DNA from: Triangularia verruculosa
Taxonomy: Eukaryota > Ascomycota > Sordariomycetes > Sordariales > Podosporaceae
DNA length: 64,000 nt
Assembly: GCA_033296885.1 (NCBI GenBank)
Contig: MU863880.1
Coordinates: 1-64,000, forward strand
Reading direction: 5' to 3'
Under the pieces are notes generated by a model. The model worked only from the letters and a program-made list of their open reading frames with translations, did no database searches and had not been told where the DNA came from. The position numbers and the translations under genes were made by a program. Of this stretch, positions 34,484 to 47,038 are shown in pieces (position 1 is the stretch's first letter; each line of letters begins with the position of its first letter).

Positions 34484-36397
34484 ATGGACGACCGACGTAG
34501 CACGAAGCGCTCTCGCTTTGACCAGACCGAGCCGGAACCCCGCCGTCACTCGAGATTCGACCGCCGCTCCCGTTCGCCGCCGCCGGTCCGCAGCCCTGAC
34601 TCCGATCGCGAACGTGAGCGCAGTCCTCTTTCCCGGCCTCGCGACGCGCCCACTGGTCCCAAATCGCCGGTTGACCCCGCTGCTGCTGCCGGTAAGCTTC
34701 GCTGGATAAGAATATCGTCTGTTGTCTTTTTGCTGACACTTTAGTAGCTGCCGCCGCCGCAAAGATCAACGCTCAACTCCAGGCTCGCAAGGGCATCCAG
34801 CATGTCGATGTGCCCCCTGTTCGATCCGCATCCGCGGCCGGCAAAGAAGGCAGCGCCGGGCCTGCTCTCAACGGGGAGGTATACGTTGCCGACGGCGATT
34901 ACATCAAAGACATTGAAGTCAACGATCTGCGCAACCGCTATCTGCTCACCAAGGGCTCGACTCAGAAAATGGTAAATAAACTCCTTGTGTTGCTACACTG
35001 ATACTCCATCAGCTTCTCATGCCGTGTCCCCGGACTGGCTTTGTCAATATCTAAGCTTTGTTGCGGGACAGTCTTGCTTACTGGAAGCTCGATAGCTCGC
35101 ACAGGCACACCCTCTTTTGCATCTGCTGACCTCGGCTGCTTGATTTAGATTAAAGAAGAAACTGGTGCCGGTACGCCCGCCTTTACACCTCTGCTGTTGT
35201 TATGTTAGGACTACGATTGACCACATGTGTTTCAAGATGTCACCACCCGCGGAAGTTACTTCCCCGACAAGTCGATGGCCACCCCGGCGAACCCGCCTCT
35301 TTATCTCCATGTCACGTCCACGACCAAGGAGGGACTCGATAAGGCGATTGCAAAGATCGAGGAGTTGAAGAAGCAGGAACTCCCACAGCTTGTCGACGAG
35401 CGTCGTTTTCAGCGCCGCCACAATCCCGAGCAGCCGCCGGTCGAGCGTGACGAGTTTGGCCGAGTAAGTGATTCGGATTGTGTTTTGAGGAATCTACTGA
35501 CCATACCCAGCGCAAATGGCCCGAGGAGAAGATCGCCATCCCACTCGAGTCTGTTCCAGGATTCAATCTGCGTGCTCAAGTTGTTGGACATGGCGGTGCC
35601 TACGTCAAGCACATTCAGTCGGAGACTGGATGCCGCGTCCAGATAAAAGGACGTGGATCTGGCTACATCGAGTCTTCGACGGGCCGCGAAAGCGAGGAGG
35701 ATATGTACCTCCATGTTGCCGGTCCCGATCCAGTCATGGTCAAGAAAGCAAAGGAACTATGCGAAGACCTGTTGGATAACGTGAAGCAGGAATATGAAAC
35801 CTTCAAGAGCCGTCCTCCGCCCCAGAGACACTACAACGGCGGAGGCGGTGGAGGTTATGGTGGTGGTCGAGGTGGTGGCGATTCGTACCACGGCCAGGCA
35901 TACAATCGCGACAATCACAGCCAGCATAACAACAGCCACGGCCACGGCCATAGCTACAGCAACTCACCGGCTCCGGCAGCCACTGCTTCACCGTCCCCGG
36001 CGCCTGCCGCTAGCACTCCGACAGCAACCAACCCATCCGACTATGCTGCTCAGTACGCGCAGTACATGCAACAGTACTATGGCGGCGCAGCAGCTGGTGT
36101 TGACCCCTACGCCGCCTATGGAGGGTATGAGAGTTACATGCGGATGTACCAACAATGGGCTGCCAGTTCACAACAAACTGCTGCTCCCGGCGCCTCTGCA
36201 TCTCCCCCTCCTCCGCCACCGAGCGATGCGGCGCCTCCCCCGCCACCTCCTTCGTCGGCTCCTCCCCCTCCTCCACCAGGAGGTCCCCCGGGCACCTCGG
36301 GCGGAGGAATGTACAGCTCGGTATGTCGTAACGCTTGTTTACTCCTGAACTTGCTTTGCTAATGTGTTTCTAGCAACCTCCACCTCCCGGACTTTGA
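34484..36397 (+). CDS. KH-domain RNA-binding protein, KHDC4/BLOM7-like
   Basis: A predicted nuclear RNA-binding protein; the human relative KHDC4 is involved in pre-mRNA splicing. Exons are 34484-34691, 34745-34971, 35149-35170, 35237-35463, 35511-36320 and 36374-36397, giving 505 residues. The N-terminus is RS-like (Arg/Ser/Asp/Pro-rich). A first KH-like region is built by exons 2-4 (YLLTKGSTQKMIKEETGADVTT, crossing two junctions). A second begins in exon 5 (VPGFNLRAQVVGHGGAYVKHIQSETGCRVQIKG, given here in parts as GHGGAYVKHI and GCRVQIKGRG). The C-terminus is Gly-, Gln/Tyr- and poly-Pro-rich. Exon 3 is only 22 nt. The exon 2 acceptor is a tandem TAGTAG, so two proteins differing by one residue are possible. 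The exon 4 acceptor is AAG. Confidence 0.88.
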
Positions 36398-36938
36398 CAG
36401 GTCATTTTCTGGGGTGGTTTCTGGGATGAATTCTCCGTTCACACGATTTTGGGAGGTATTTTGATCAGCGTTATAGCGTAAAAATAGCTTAAAGTAGTCA
36501 TTGCCTTGCTTAAAGAGTTAGTTTGCTCCGAGGTGTGTGTCAGGGCGGAGGATATTTATGGGAAGAGAATTGATCAGCGATAGCAGCAATAGATGAATGT
36601 TGCTATCATTGCCAGGCCAAAGGGTATTATATATTGAAAATCTATTCGCCGACTTGTTCGTACTCAACTCGATATCCTGTGACTTGTTTCAGCTGTATCT
36701 GATATCTGGGCCGTGCCGGTGGTTGAGGCTACAAGCTCCGTACCGGGTGTGGAGTTGAGGAGCTCCATATTTCCCCACTTCGGCGCCGCAGTGTCACCTC
36801 AACCATCATTCATTCACATTCATCACTCTGTTTACAACTCACAACTGAAGGCTTGCCTGTCCCTGATCTTTATTTGTTGAGCGTCATACACCCCGTCTCG
36901 ATTTTACCGGCATAAAACACTGATCACGGCTCACAAAA
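36398..36938. other. Spacer between KH and TRAPPC13 genes
   Basis: A 541-base gap between two genes on the same strand: AT-rich 3' UTR of the KH gene, then the TRAPPC13 promoter. No gene is seen. Confidence 0.65.
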
Positions 36939-38025
36939 ATGAGCCACCAACGCTACCCCTCCGACGCAGCGGTCAAGGAGCCGCATTCAGTCTCCCTCAA
37001 GGTCCTCCGGTATGTTGTCTCTCTCTCTCCCTTATCACCGCTCACATCTTTTTTTTCTTTACTAACATCAATACAGCCTATCCCGCCCTTCACTCGTCCC
37101 TCAATACCCCCTCTCACCACCGCTCACCCCCCCATCAACAAGCAGCAGCCCAGCACCAACACCAGCACCACCACCCATCCTCCCCGCCTCACTATCCTAC
37201 ACCCCCTCCCCAACCAACCCCTCCCCCTTTTTGCTCTCCCCCATCCTCGCCCTTCCCCCCTCTTTTGGCTCCGCCTACGTCGGCTCTTCGTTTTCATGCA
37301 CCCTCTGCGCCAACCACGACATACCCCCCCCCATCGACGGCGGCCCACCCCTGTCCCGTAAAACCATCCGCGATGTTAGGATAGAAGCAGAAATGAAAAC
37401 CCCCTCCTCCCCACAACTGATCAAACTCCTACCCCCTGAAGAACAACCTGGAATCGACCTCCAAGAAGGAGAGACACTGCAAAGAGTGGTGGGGTTTGAG
37501 CTAAAAGAGGAAGGGAATCATGTGCTGGCGGTGCAAGTTACGTATTACGAAGCTACGGAGACATCCGGGAGGACGAGGACGTTTAGGAAGCTGTATCAGT
37601 TTATTGTTAAAGGGTTGTTGGTGGTGAGGACGAAGACGAGTGAGCTTGGGTTGGGTGGAAAAGGGGGGAGGAGGTGGTGTTTGGAGGCGCAGGTGGAGAA
37701 TGGGAGTGAGGAGGAGGTTGTTTTTATGGAGGAGATTGGGTTGGAACTGGAAAAGGGACTGAAGGGGAGGGATTTGAATTTTTGGGGGAGGGGTGGGGGG
37801 GGGAGGGAAAAGGTTGTGTTACGGCCGGGGGAGGGGGAGGAGGTTGTTTTTATTGTTGAGGAGGAACAGGAGTGGGATGGGGGGGTGGAGGAGGAGGAAA
37901 AAAAGGTTTTTGGGACGTTGCAGTTGGGTTGGAGGGGGGAGATGGGGGGGAGGGGGTGGTTGGCTACGGGGAGGTTGGGGACGAGGTTTTTGAGGCCTAG
38001 GGAGGTGACGACGACGACGGGGTAG
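36939..38025 (+). CDS. TRAPPC13: TRAPPC13-like trafficking protein (DUF974)
   Basis: A homologue of TRAPP complex subunit 13, part of the TRAPPIII tethering complex acting in Golgi traffic and autophagy. Exons are 36939-37009 and 37077-38025, giving 339 residues. The N-terminal HSVSLKVLRLSRPSL block is the family start and is only joined after splicing (CG + C making Arg). The SAYVGSSFSCTLCANHD segment at about 100 is the diagnostic conserved core, followed by DVRIEAEMKTPS and HVLAVQVTYYE. An early Pro/Ser/Thr-rich insert precedes the core. Compared with animal TRAPPC13 (over 400 residues) it is short, as usual in ascomycetes. The 3' half is extremely purine/G-rich: 18 of the 20 codons from 37912 end in G. 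Confidence 0.9.
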
Positions 38026-41000
38026 ATGGGTGGGATGGTGAGGTTGATGGGATGGGCAGGGCTATTGTTCGTGGGGAGGGAGTGACGAAAGGTAGGAGTG
38101 ACGAGTGGGAATGGGTGCGGTGGGATATATATCCTGGGTCTGCTGTAGGTTTTCAGCGAAGTAGCTAACGTAGTTGACATTGAGACTCGGTAGCTCAGTG
38201 GTTAGTATCTGAGTATGCAATCCGACTGGCCATCGGTTGCAGAAGTCCGGAGAACACCACTGGAGCTCTTCGCTTGTAGGTAGTGGGTTCGAGTCCCTTT
38301 GAGCCTTGTTCTTTTTATCAGGCTTCAACAATTTTCGACGATGTCACATTGCATTAAGATAGATAGATGTATTTCAGCTAATGACCCAAGAGAATCTAAA
38401 CAGACATGTTTTTAATTCTCATTTTGTTCTTAGATGTTGGGCTGGATGCAGATTCATCTGTCATGAAGTTTTTGGGGTGTGATTATAACGTTCAGGTGAG
38501 CATTTTGGTCGAGGAGAGTGGTGTAAATTGGGGTCGGATGAAGAAAGCAGCTATTGGCTGCCCCATTGGTCGAGCTTCATCCTCAGTTGTTGGTGTTCAT
38601 CCGAGTATTGACTTCTCATGGTGCTGTCCACATACAGATACCAAGACTCCCATGCAAAGTTTGGTTACAGCAGCTACCTGTGGTGTCATCGGTTTGTTGT
38701 TCGTTGTCATCGTTTCGATAGCCAGTAAGGTATACGAGGATGCTGGCATGCGAATCATTTACGATACATGGAATTAGAAATCGCGCTCCTTTGTATGGCT
38801 GCCAGGTTCAAGTGTGGACGCTCAAGTGTGGTCTTTCGAGGACATGTCCTGATGCTTTTAAAACCTTTCTCCGTCATATTACAGGGTGTGGAAAGGATGT
38901 CCAGATCCATCGATCGATCTCATGTTACGTCCCTACCACTACTATTGCCCTTGCTGTCATCATCTGTCAGGTCCAAGTGTCATAACATTTCCCAACTATA
39001 CAACAATGGTCCAAGGCAGTAATCAACCTGAACCAACGATGACAACCCGGTTTTCTGTGTTGTGTCTCTTCTGTTCCCGCGTTTCTGCGCCGTTGGGACT
39101 ACAAGGTACTATGGCTGAAACACTGGAGAATGGATCGGTGGGTTTAGGTTTTGGGTTTTTTGAAGCGTGCCGTCTTTTGGTTGAACGTTACACTGCGTCT
39201 ACTAGATAGTAGCTGGGCTTGGATGGATGGCTTGCTGGGTGGAAATAAATCACCAGACTACGGCTTTGAGAAAGAGCAAACTTTTCGTGTTGCAACTATT
39301 CGTGCGCGTCTTTTCTATGAGGGAAAAGTGATTTCAGCCCGAGGCGATGATGAGACGAACGGAATGGTCTAGATCATGCAGGATTCGGAACATGTAAGGA
39401 ATAGTTGCTTGATTGGGAAGCAGCTGCAGGTTGCAGATGTTGCACTTGGCGATGGGGACGATAAGCTTCCAGGGAGCATGAGGATTGGTGTAACTGATGG
39501 GCACATATGTATCCAACGTTGGGCATCGGAGCTGTCGGCCGCTCTGATATCAAGATTTCGAGGTTTGATGAGGGAGGTTGGACGTTGCTGAGCAACTGGG
39601 CAGCAGGACATGCATGCATGCACCTTGATGGGCCAAGAAAGAGGATTTTTGGGTGTGGGTGTGTGGGTGCGTGGGTGGGAGAGCCCCGGCCCCACCCCTC
39701 CCCACTCACATGTTGACCCCTGAACGGTGATGCTCGAGAAGATGTCCGTATCGGGCAACGCGATCAGAGTGACTAAACAAAATGATATCTCGTGTTTCTC
39801 AACACGCGATTTGAGCACTGTGGTCGGCCTTTTACACCTCATGTCGTGTACTGTACCAGAAACACGAAACATAAGAAAAAAAAAGTCTCCGTCGTCGACG
39901 CTGGCTCCCGACGGGCGTCTGTCTGGCGCATCAGGTTTGTTGGGCATGGATAAAAAAGGGGGGCCAAAGATACGGAGGAGGGGCGCTTGCAAGGATATCG
40001 GCAGCAACTCGCCCGGTCGAGGATTGCCTATCAACAGGCGCAAAGTCGATCGCGATTCCCGTCGCTTCCTGCCGCTCGCTGTTGGGAATTTCTCAAAACG
40101 ATGATATGCAGAAGGATAAATTGTCGAGGGGGATATTATGGCGATAGTTGGTTTCCGGTTGCTTGCCCCCTGCATGGCACTGAATCGTATTCCCATGGGG
40201 CATGCGTAACCGTTGCTTGTCATGATCAGAAGACAGATGACCCGGTATCGAGATGCCATGTGGCAGAGAGACCTGTATCTCTCCCAAATCTGTCAGGCGG
40301 CAGCGAGTCGGGTTTCTCTGGGTCTGTCCTACCTCGCACGGCGTTATCGAACGTGCCTGAAGGCTGCATCGCTGCAGGCGCCTCTCTGTATCCACGGGTG
40401 GAAGTGAGTGTGTGGTGCCACCCCCGTCACCAGCAAAAGAAATAGATAGAGATAGAGATGGAGATAGAGGATAGTGTGTCCGTGATACCATGGCTGGTGT
40501 TTCCCATCAGTTATTACCGTATAGAGACCCACGCCGTGTGATAATGGCGTAGATATGTCGGATCTACTCGGCTGTGCTGGTGCATCGATCGACAATCAAT
40601 GGTCCCCTTTTGGAACCCTGGAAAAAGACCCTTTCCACTCCGTTCCCCAGACACTCACTTCCGTCCGTCGATGAATGGGGAAGTGGAGGTCGTTGGTGTG
40701 CCTCGTGTTGGAACTCGCCTGAAGTCGAAAAAAGATTGTGATGCAGAGGTTGCCTGCAGCCTCGATCTCTCTTCCACGTTACGCCAAAGACGCGTTTGCT
40801 TGCTAAACAAAAGGAAAAAGAAAAAGAAAAAAAAAAGTCCAACGTCTTCTCGTCTTGGTGCCTCCCAGACTCCTTGTCCATCGTTTTAGCGTCAGGGGGT
40901 TCTACGAATAGCATCGCTAGCTTCCTAAGAGATCCGTCCAGTTGCGACCGCGGCTCTTCCCCCCCCCGCTTTTGAACATGTGGAAACGGTTTCTGACAAA

Positions 41001-41810
41001 GGAGAGACACAAAGTCTGGACGTGTCTAGTGTCGTCGTTAAGGCGATGCTAAGATAGTTGCACGTTTTGTTATTTAGTTTCGTGTCTCTGATGTTTCGTG
41101 ATGGCCCTTTTTGGTAGGAATAGAAATGGGTTATTATGGGGGTAGGGGTTTCGGTGCGGCACCTCCTGCAGCTCAGCGACCAGGGTCAGCTTTTTAGGCC
41201 TAAATGCAGATGCACGACCTGACCTCCATCTCCCCTGGGGGCAGGCAAATCCCAAGAAATAAGAAAAATATTCCTTACCTGAGCCGTTCCAAAACAACAA
41301 TCCCCATCCCAAAGCTCCTGCTTTTTTTTTTCTTTCTTATTTTACGAAACATCTACCTACCGCATCTACCGCGACGGATAGCCAGATAGACAGCAGCAGT
41401 AGTAGCAGCAGCCTGTCCTGTCAAGCCCTATCCTTTCCAATCCAAATCCCGCTCCGATCTTTCTGCCCACCGCCGACCGCCTTGGATAACGGTGCAACTT
41501 GACGGAATAATCTACATCGACGCCGCAGCTGCTGTGAAGCAATTCAGTGCCCATCCCCAGGCTCCGGTAGACTTGGAAAAAGGTCGCGCGTTAGGGGGCG
41601 GGGGCCGCTCTTGTCTCTGCCCACCAGACTCCAAGCTCGAGAGCAAAGTCGCGCTCACCGACATCCGCATCCACCACGTCCGAAACCAGCCCACCCACTG
41701 GCCGGCGATCAACTGCCCTCGGTCCACCTCGGAGCGCCGATAACGAAGATCAAGAATACTACAAACAATAAGAGGGGAAAAGAAGAGCCACTGCGTGGCT
41801 GTGGTGTGAT
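38026..41810. other. 3.8-kb spacer
   Basis: Apart from the tRNA-like unit, no gene is supported. The open frames at 38.4-39.4 kb and 39.4-40.3 kb have no recognisable motif. Simple tracts include a GATA-type repeat near 38360, an A-rich run near 40810-40835 and a GATAGA-type run near 40443-40470. The last 500 bases should contain the DENN gene promoter and leader. Confidence 0.6.
38183..38316 (+). ncRNA. tRNA-like Pol III unit (tRNA pseudogene or SINE-like)
   Basis: A perfect A-box core (TAGCTCAGTGG at 38191-38201) is followed about 95 bases later by a perfect B box (GGTTCGAGTCC at 38286-38296) and a T5 terminator at 38312-38316. The outer ends can pair as a degraded acceptor stem (38183-38189 with 38300-38306, one mismatch, one wobble). 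However the D arm is too long, the T stem has a mismatch, and no normal anticodon arm forms; instead there is a separate hairpin at 38216-38241. It is therefore not a standard tRNA. The spacing and parts suggest a tRNA-derived Pol III transcript, a pseudogene or a SINE head. Confidence 0.45.
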
Positions 41811-44800
41811 ATGGACGGCAACAATACTTCGGCTCCCCTTGCCGACTACTTTTGGATTGCTGGCATAGAAGACATTAAATACGACGATGAGCCGGCTTCT
41901 CAGCTGGACGTCGAGGATACCATCGTCGAGGACGAGGATGGAGAGGCAGAGACCGACCGGTCGGTAGCGACACCGTCGCGTGCCACGGCCCGTCACTCGC
42001 GCCAGAACTCGGCTAACCGTTTATCGGCCCTGTCTAAGCTCTCCCTCGTTCCCTCGCTATCTGGTAGCGAAGGAAATGCTCAAGATGACGTTGAAGAAAA
42101 GGACATTACCAAAAGCAACCGCAGCAGCGCAACCATCCGACCGAACCCCCCTCCCAACCTCAACACGTCCCTGGCTAACGGGCCCAATGGCACCAACGGT
42201 CTGGAATTTGCAGCCCTGGGCGGAGGGCAAGGCATTGGATTCGATGGATTCCCCGCCGACTTTGACTTCGACAAGGCCCTCCTCAAGTTTGCCGCCGAAC
42301 GCGAGAACTTCCTCGACGACTTGACCTTTAGCGCGGGCGCAAGGGTTCAGTCGAGACCACCCATGGTAAACCCCCGGACCGAGAGGCTCAAGGCTGAGGA
42401 CGCCGAGAGCGGGAGAAAGAGCCCTCTGAAGAGCATCCGTGGCAGCATTCGCCGCAAGATGAGTTTTAGGGATATGAGCAGCGTGAGAAAGCAGCCAAAT
42501 ACGCCACGAGCGGGTACGTTTAGTAGATCGACATCGACAGAGTCTCTCGCTGCCCTGGAATCCCTGCCATCTGCGGGTCGTGTGCTGACTGTAGAATCTC
42601 TAGCCTCTATCCGGACAGCAAAGCGCCTGAGCAACTACAATTCCGTCATTCCGCCCCCGGAACCGCTGAACCTCGACCCAGACATGCACCCGCTTAAGAG
42701 ACGATTCGAACCGGTTCTGCTTGATCGATACCCCCCGAGAGACGCCTCCGCCGAAGACCTGGCCAGAAGAGGAAAGTTTCCAGACTACGTGCCCATGTTT
42801 GCCTTTCCCAACGACATCCAGATTGTTTCCTCGGACGACCGACCCCGCTCGACCTGGCACGGATTCACCATGACTTCGGACGACAACTCCAAGATCTACG
42901 GTATCACCATCATTGTCTGGGTGGCACTTCATGCAGAGGTGGCGGAGGAGGTGGAGAAGAGATGCGAGCGATGGCGACAAAGACACATGAGCAACGAGGA
43001 AAGGGAGCTCGCTGCTAGTCTTGGTGGCCGTCTAGCCGCAGAGCGGGCCTATCTGTCACAGCTGCTCGCAAAGCTGGGTACCGTTCCCTCGGGCTCGGCC
43101 GCACGCGAGTCGCTGGACGAACAGATTAGCGCCGTGGAGGAAAAGATCGCGCTCATGACGGAGATGTTGAGGCCGTTGAGACATGGCGCGGCGTCCAAGA
43201 TTGACGGTCTGACCGCCGGCGAGACGGGCCTCTGGGCTCCTAGGGCGTTTGGCATTTTGGGTAGAGATGCGGCCAAGATGCAGTTTTGGAAAGAGTGGTT
43301 GCGCGCTGTGACGGTGCCCATGACAGATGGGGCGATTCTCCGGATACCGCCAAGCTCGCCCAAGGTCGGCCGCTGGCAACCCTTGGAGCGCTATGTGGTG
43401 AACCTCTGCACGGAGGCATTCAGTCCGCTGAGCTCTCTAACCCAGGTTGAGTTGGGTGTGCGGGAGCTGAGGCTGTATGCTCGCAAGGAGGCTGCCAATG
43501 AGCTGCCTGGATCGCGCAGTATCGATATTTACGCCTTGTTTAGATGTTTGTCTCTGGAAAACATTGTCTTGCTCTTCGAGTATGCCATGTCAGAAGGACG
43601 CATCATCTTCCTCTCGTCACACACTGGTATGCTTCACCTCGCCTGTCATGCGCTGGCCAACCTACTTTACCCCTTGAGATGGGCCAGCATCTTCATTCCG
43701 GTATTGCCCGCCCGGCTCATCTCGGCGCTTGAAGCTCCCTGCCCTTATATCGTCGGTATTGAGAGACGGTACGAGAAGATCGAGCTCCCCGACGACGACT
43801 ACGTATTGGTGGATCTCGACAAAGATGTCATTGACGCCACACATCAAGCAGCCAGTCTTCCTAGGCAACACAGACGAAAGCTTCTCTCGCTTCTTCAGAT
43901 TGCGGCTCCTCACAGACTTCGCTACGGGGTCACTCCTGGGCCACCTCCATACGCAATTGAAGCCTTCCCCTACGACGCCTACTCTGCCGAAAACGAAACA
44001 CTGTTCAACCCGCTCCCTATGAAGAGCTCCCTGGGCAAGTGGGTAGCGCAGAATTCTTCCACTTTCAACGAGCCAGATCCTCCCGAGTGCATCCGCACCC
44101 CGCTATTCAACGCCTTTGCCCAGGCAAAGATTGACCCTTCCAAAATGGAGCGGCCGCCAACGTCCAAGTCTAGCAAGGGCAGTCCGCCATCATCTGTCTC
44201 ACCCGTGTCGATGAACTTTCCCCCAATGCCGATCACTCCCATTTCTCGAAGTGATTCCGGGTTTGCGGCTACCCTGAGAGAGAAACGCTCTGGACACTTT
44301 GACGAGAGGTCTAGACGGAGCTCATCGTTTGGCGTGGATAAGCAGCCTCATCCGTCCATGGCTCACCGTCCATCTCTTCCCTTCCTAAACGGACACACCC
44401 AAAATATGTCCATCTCCGCCATCTCCATCGACTCGCAGTCTTCTTTTGGTGGTTACGCGCCCTCGACATATGCGCAGTCGACCATTGCCGCGAGCACCAT
44501 CATGCCCAACATGATGGTCCAACCGGTGAAAAACACCGAGAACACCGTCTGGGTGGAGGGCCACTGCTTCAACTGGAACGCCTCAGAGACCAATTCCACC
44601 TGCACAATCTGTGATGAGAGGTCGGAGGGTGACGGGCTGTACAAGTGCAACGGTTGTGACTGTCTCAGTCATAACAGGTGCTTAGGGTTTGTCAGCTTGG
44701 TGTGTCCGGAGGCGTTCCATGCGGACAGGGTGAGGGCGGCGTTTGTAAGGTGCCTGGCGAGTTTGCTGTATACGTATAGGAAGCACTTGGGGAGGGGTGT

Positions 44801-45438
44801 GAGCAGGGAGCAGAAGGCGGGGGGACAGATGTGGGCGTTTGATATGGATGGGTTTATTAGGAGTTTGCCGTATGACCAGCAGGAGTATGCCACGATGATG
44901 AGGGATACTCAAGGTGAGCCCCCCCCCCCCTTTTCTTTTCTTGTTCGATGAGGATAATACTAATAATGTTGAAATAGCATTTAACGAATTCATCCACGAA
45001 CGTGAGCGCACTCCGGCGTCTGATCCGTCAATTCGTCTCTTTGACGAGGTCATTCTTGCCAAGAAGGCAAGAGGCAAACCAACTTTTTCGGCTGGGCTTT
45101 CTCGCCTTAGCACGCTTCGGGGGTCACATGGGTTGACGCCGTCGTATATGGCCGGGCAAAGGGGCCAGAGCTCCAAGGTGCAGAGTTATCTGGGTGATAC
45201 GTCGGATCACATTTGGAGGACGGCGTCGGTGCCGGTGCCGAACAGCGCAAAGTTCTCGGGGGATTATAGGAGTGTTGTGACGAGGGTGCCGGTGAGGCTG
45301 GATGCGGGGTTGATGAAGGAGCCGAGGGCGATACAGGGTGTGCCGAGTGCGGGGGGGATGGGGGGGAGGAAGAAGGTGCAGAGGAAGCAAGTGGCGAGTA
45401 TGTTGGGAGCGCCGAAGGATTATGTTGCTCCGAAGTAA
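41811..45438 (+). CDS. DENN-domain protein with C1-like zinc finger (Rab GEF)
   Basis: DENN proteins are exchange factors for Rab GTPases in membrane traffic. Exons are 41811-44913 and 44978-45438, giving 1187 residues. Domain order: acidic/Ser-rich N-terminus; uDENN starting near 285 (KFPDYVPMFAFPNDIQIV); a coiled-coil-like Glu/Arg/Leu segment near 390-450; cDENN near 575-670 (SLENIVLLFEYAMSEGRIIFL, split here as NIVLLFEYAM and EGRIIFLSSH); dDENN near 690-750; a Ser/Pro-rich linker; a C1-type finger at about 910-955 with H-x-C plus CTIC, CNGCDC and HNRC ligands; and a C-terminal helical block ending in basic residues. The intron has GTGAGC and a CTAAT branch site. This uDENN-cDENN-dDENN-C1 order matches the large fungal AEX-3-like proteins. 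The target Rab is unknown. Confidence 0.92.
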
Positions 45439-47038
45439 AAAGGGAGATTGGAGGAGAGAAGAGCGAAACACAGCATACACATACATACATACACACATGC
45501 GCGCGCGTACTGGTTAAAGGGGGGGTTTGGGTTGTTGCTTGTTTATTGAGGGTTGAAACAAACAAAACGAGCGTTGTTTTTGATTGGGATTGTTGTTGTT
45601 GTTGTTGTTGATAATAAATTGCCGTTTGGGTGGTGTGAGGGGATATTGGTGGGAAGGGGGGAAGGGGGGGAGGTCATTATCATTTATTGCTGCTGTTTTA
45701 TTGCTGCTTTTGTGTTATCATTTTTTTTGGCTGGTTGGGTGGCTGGCTGGCTACTTAGGAAGGGAGGGGGATAACGTTGAGGTGCATTTTATTTACTACT
45801 GTGAAGAGAGAGGGAAAGAGAAATTGCATTAAAGCCAGAGAGAGAGAGAGAAAGTGAAGTTAAGTTTTTTGTACGATAGGGGGGAGGTTTGTAATCATTA
45901 TTGTTGGTTGGGAAGTGTTTTTTTTTTTTTTTTACTTTCTTGTTTTAAGGGGGGGGAGGGGAGGGAGGGATAGGGGGGAAAACAACACACACATACGCAT
46001 ACATACACATAGCATTTGAGGGGTGAAGGGGGGAGGTAGGGGGGAGGTAGTGGTTGAATATCAAGCGTTGAGTATGCAAAATGTTGAGAGGATTTTGGTG
46101 ATGATGAGTGGTGGTGATAAAGGTGAAAGTGAAAACAGGTCGAGAAGAGGAGAGAGAAGAGCAACCAGCAAAGCGAAAACAAGACTTGATTAACATACAC
46201 CCTCGTTAAGTAGGGAGTAACACCCCAGAAATAATACCACAACTGGCTGGTATCACCGCTCCCTCAACCAGGTACAATATCCTCAACTATACAAGCATTT
46301 TTGACCACACTACGTCCTTGAACACATCACATCCGGCATTTTAAACCACAAACGATAGCGAAACTATGGTATTCCGCTAGAGGGTTACAGCAGACCGTAA
46401 TTACCAGCTAAAACCTAAGCAAAGAAAATAGGAAATAATCTCCATGTACTATACCTATGAGAGGAAGATTTGATCGGTCGGGCTCTCACACATCCTGGAT
46501 GAAGAAAAACAAAAGAAACTGGCACTGCCAAACTGTGAATAAGGGATTTGATAGTTATTAGACCTTGAAAGATAGTTAAGAGTGGCCCTAAGAAACACCA
46601 AGAAACAAACTCTTTAAAAGATAAGAAATAAACCTTTTTAAGATAGCAAACAGGCCTTTTCTGTAATTTTTTCGAGCTGTATTCCTGACTTGCAGTAATT
46701 ACCAGTGATTCTGTCCACAGCGTGGCTCTGTAAGTGATCGCGGGGCTTGTGGCTGATGATTAGCATCTCTGCTTGAACTGAAGAGAAAATAATGGGGTTT
46801 GTGTGAAGCTGACTGGCTGGCTACCTTCTTAAATTCGCTGAGTGGGAGTTGGATGGTGAGATCTTTTTTGCAATTTTTCAACAATGTGCCTTCGCTCTTT
46901 ACTTTCCTTCTTGCCGTGATTTCGGGTGTGTACCTCTTGCGTGTTTGCTGTCGTTCTTGATAGATTGATGATGGCGAAGTGTTGTTTGCGTTAATACTGG
47001 GTGATCGTGCTCATTGTCGATATCGACCATCTCGCTCC
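45439..47038. other. Convergent spacer with simple repeats
   Basis: About 1.6 kb between the DENN gene and the HET gene, which converge. It contains CA-type repeats near 45478-45500, a GTT repeat near 45590-45610, a GA run near 45838-45852, poly-T near 45916-45934, and AT-rich sequence from 46.2 to 46.7 kb. No gene is supported. Confidence 0.65.

Noticed and set aside
38062..38331. 89-codon minus-strand frame over the tRNA-like unit
   Set aside because: Its sequence (RDSNPLPTSEELQ..., TTELPSLN) is the translation of the complement of tRNA-like boxes, a known source of false proteins.
38406..38777. 123-codon frame with hydrophobic segments downstream of the tRNA-like unit
   Set aside because: No family motif, no clear start context, and neighbouring frames do not extend it.
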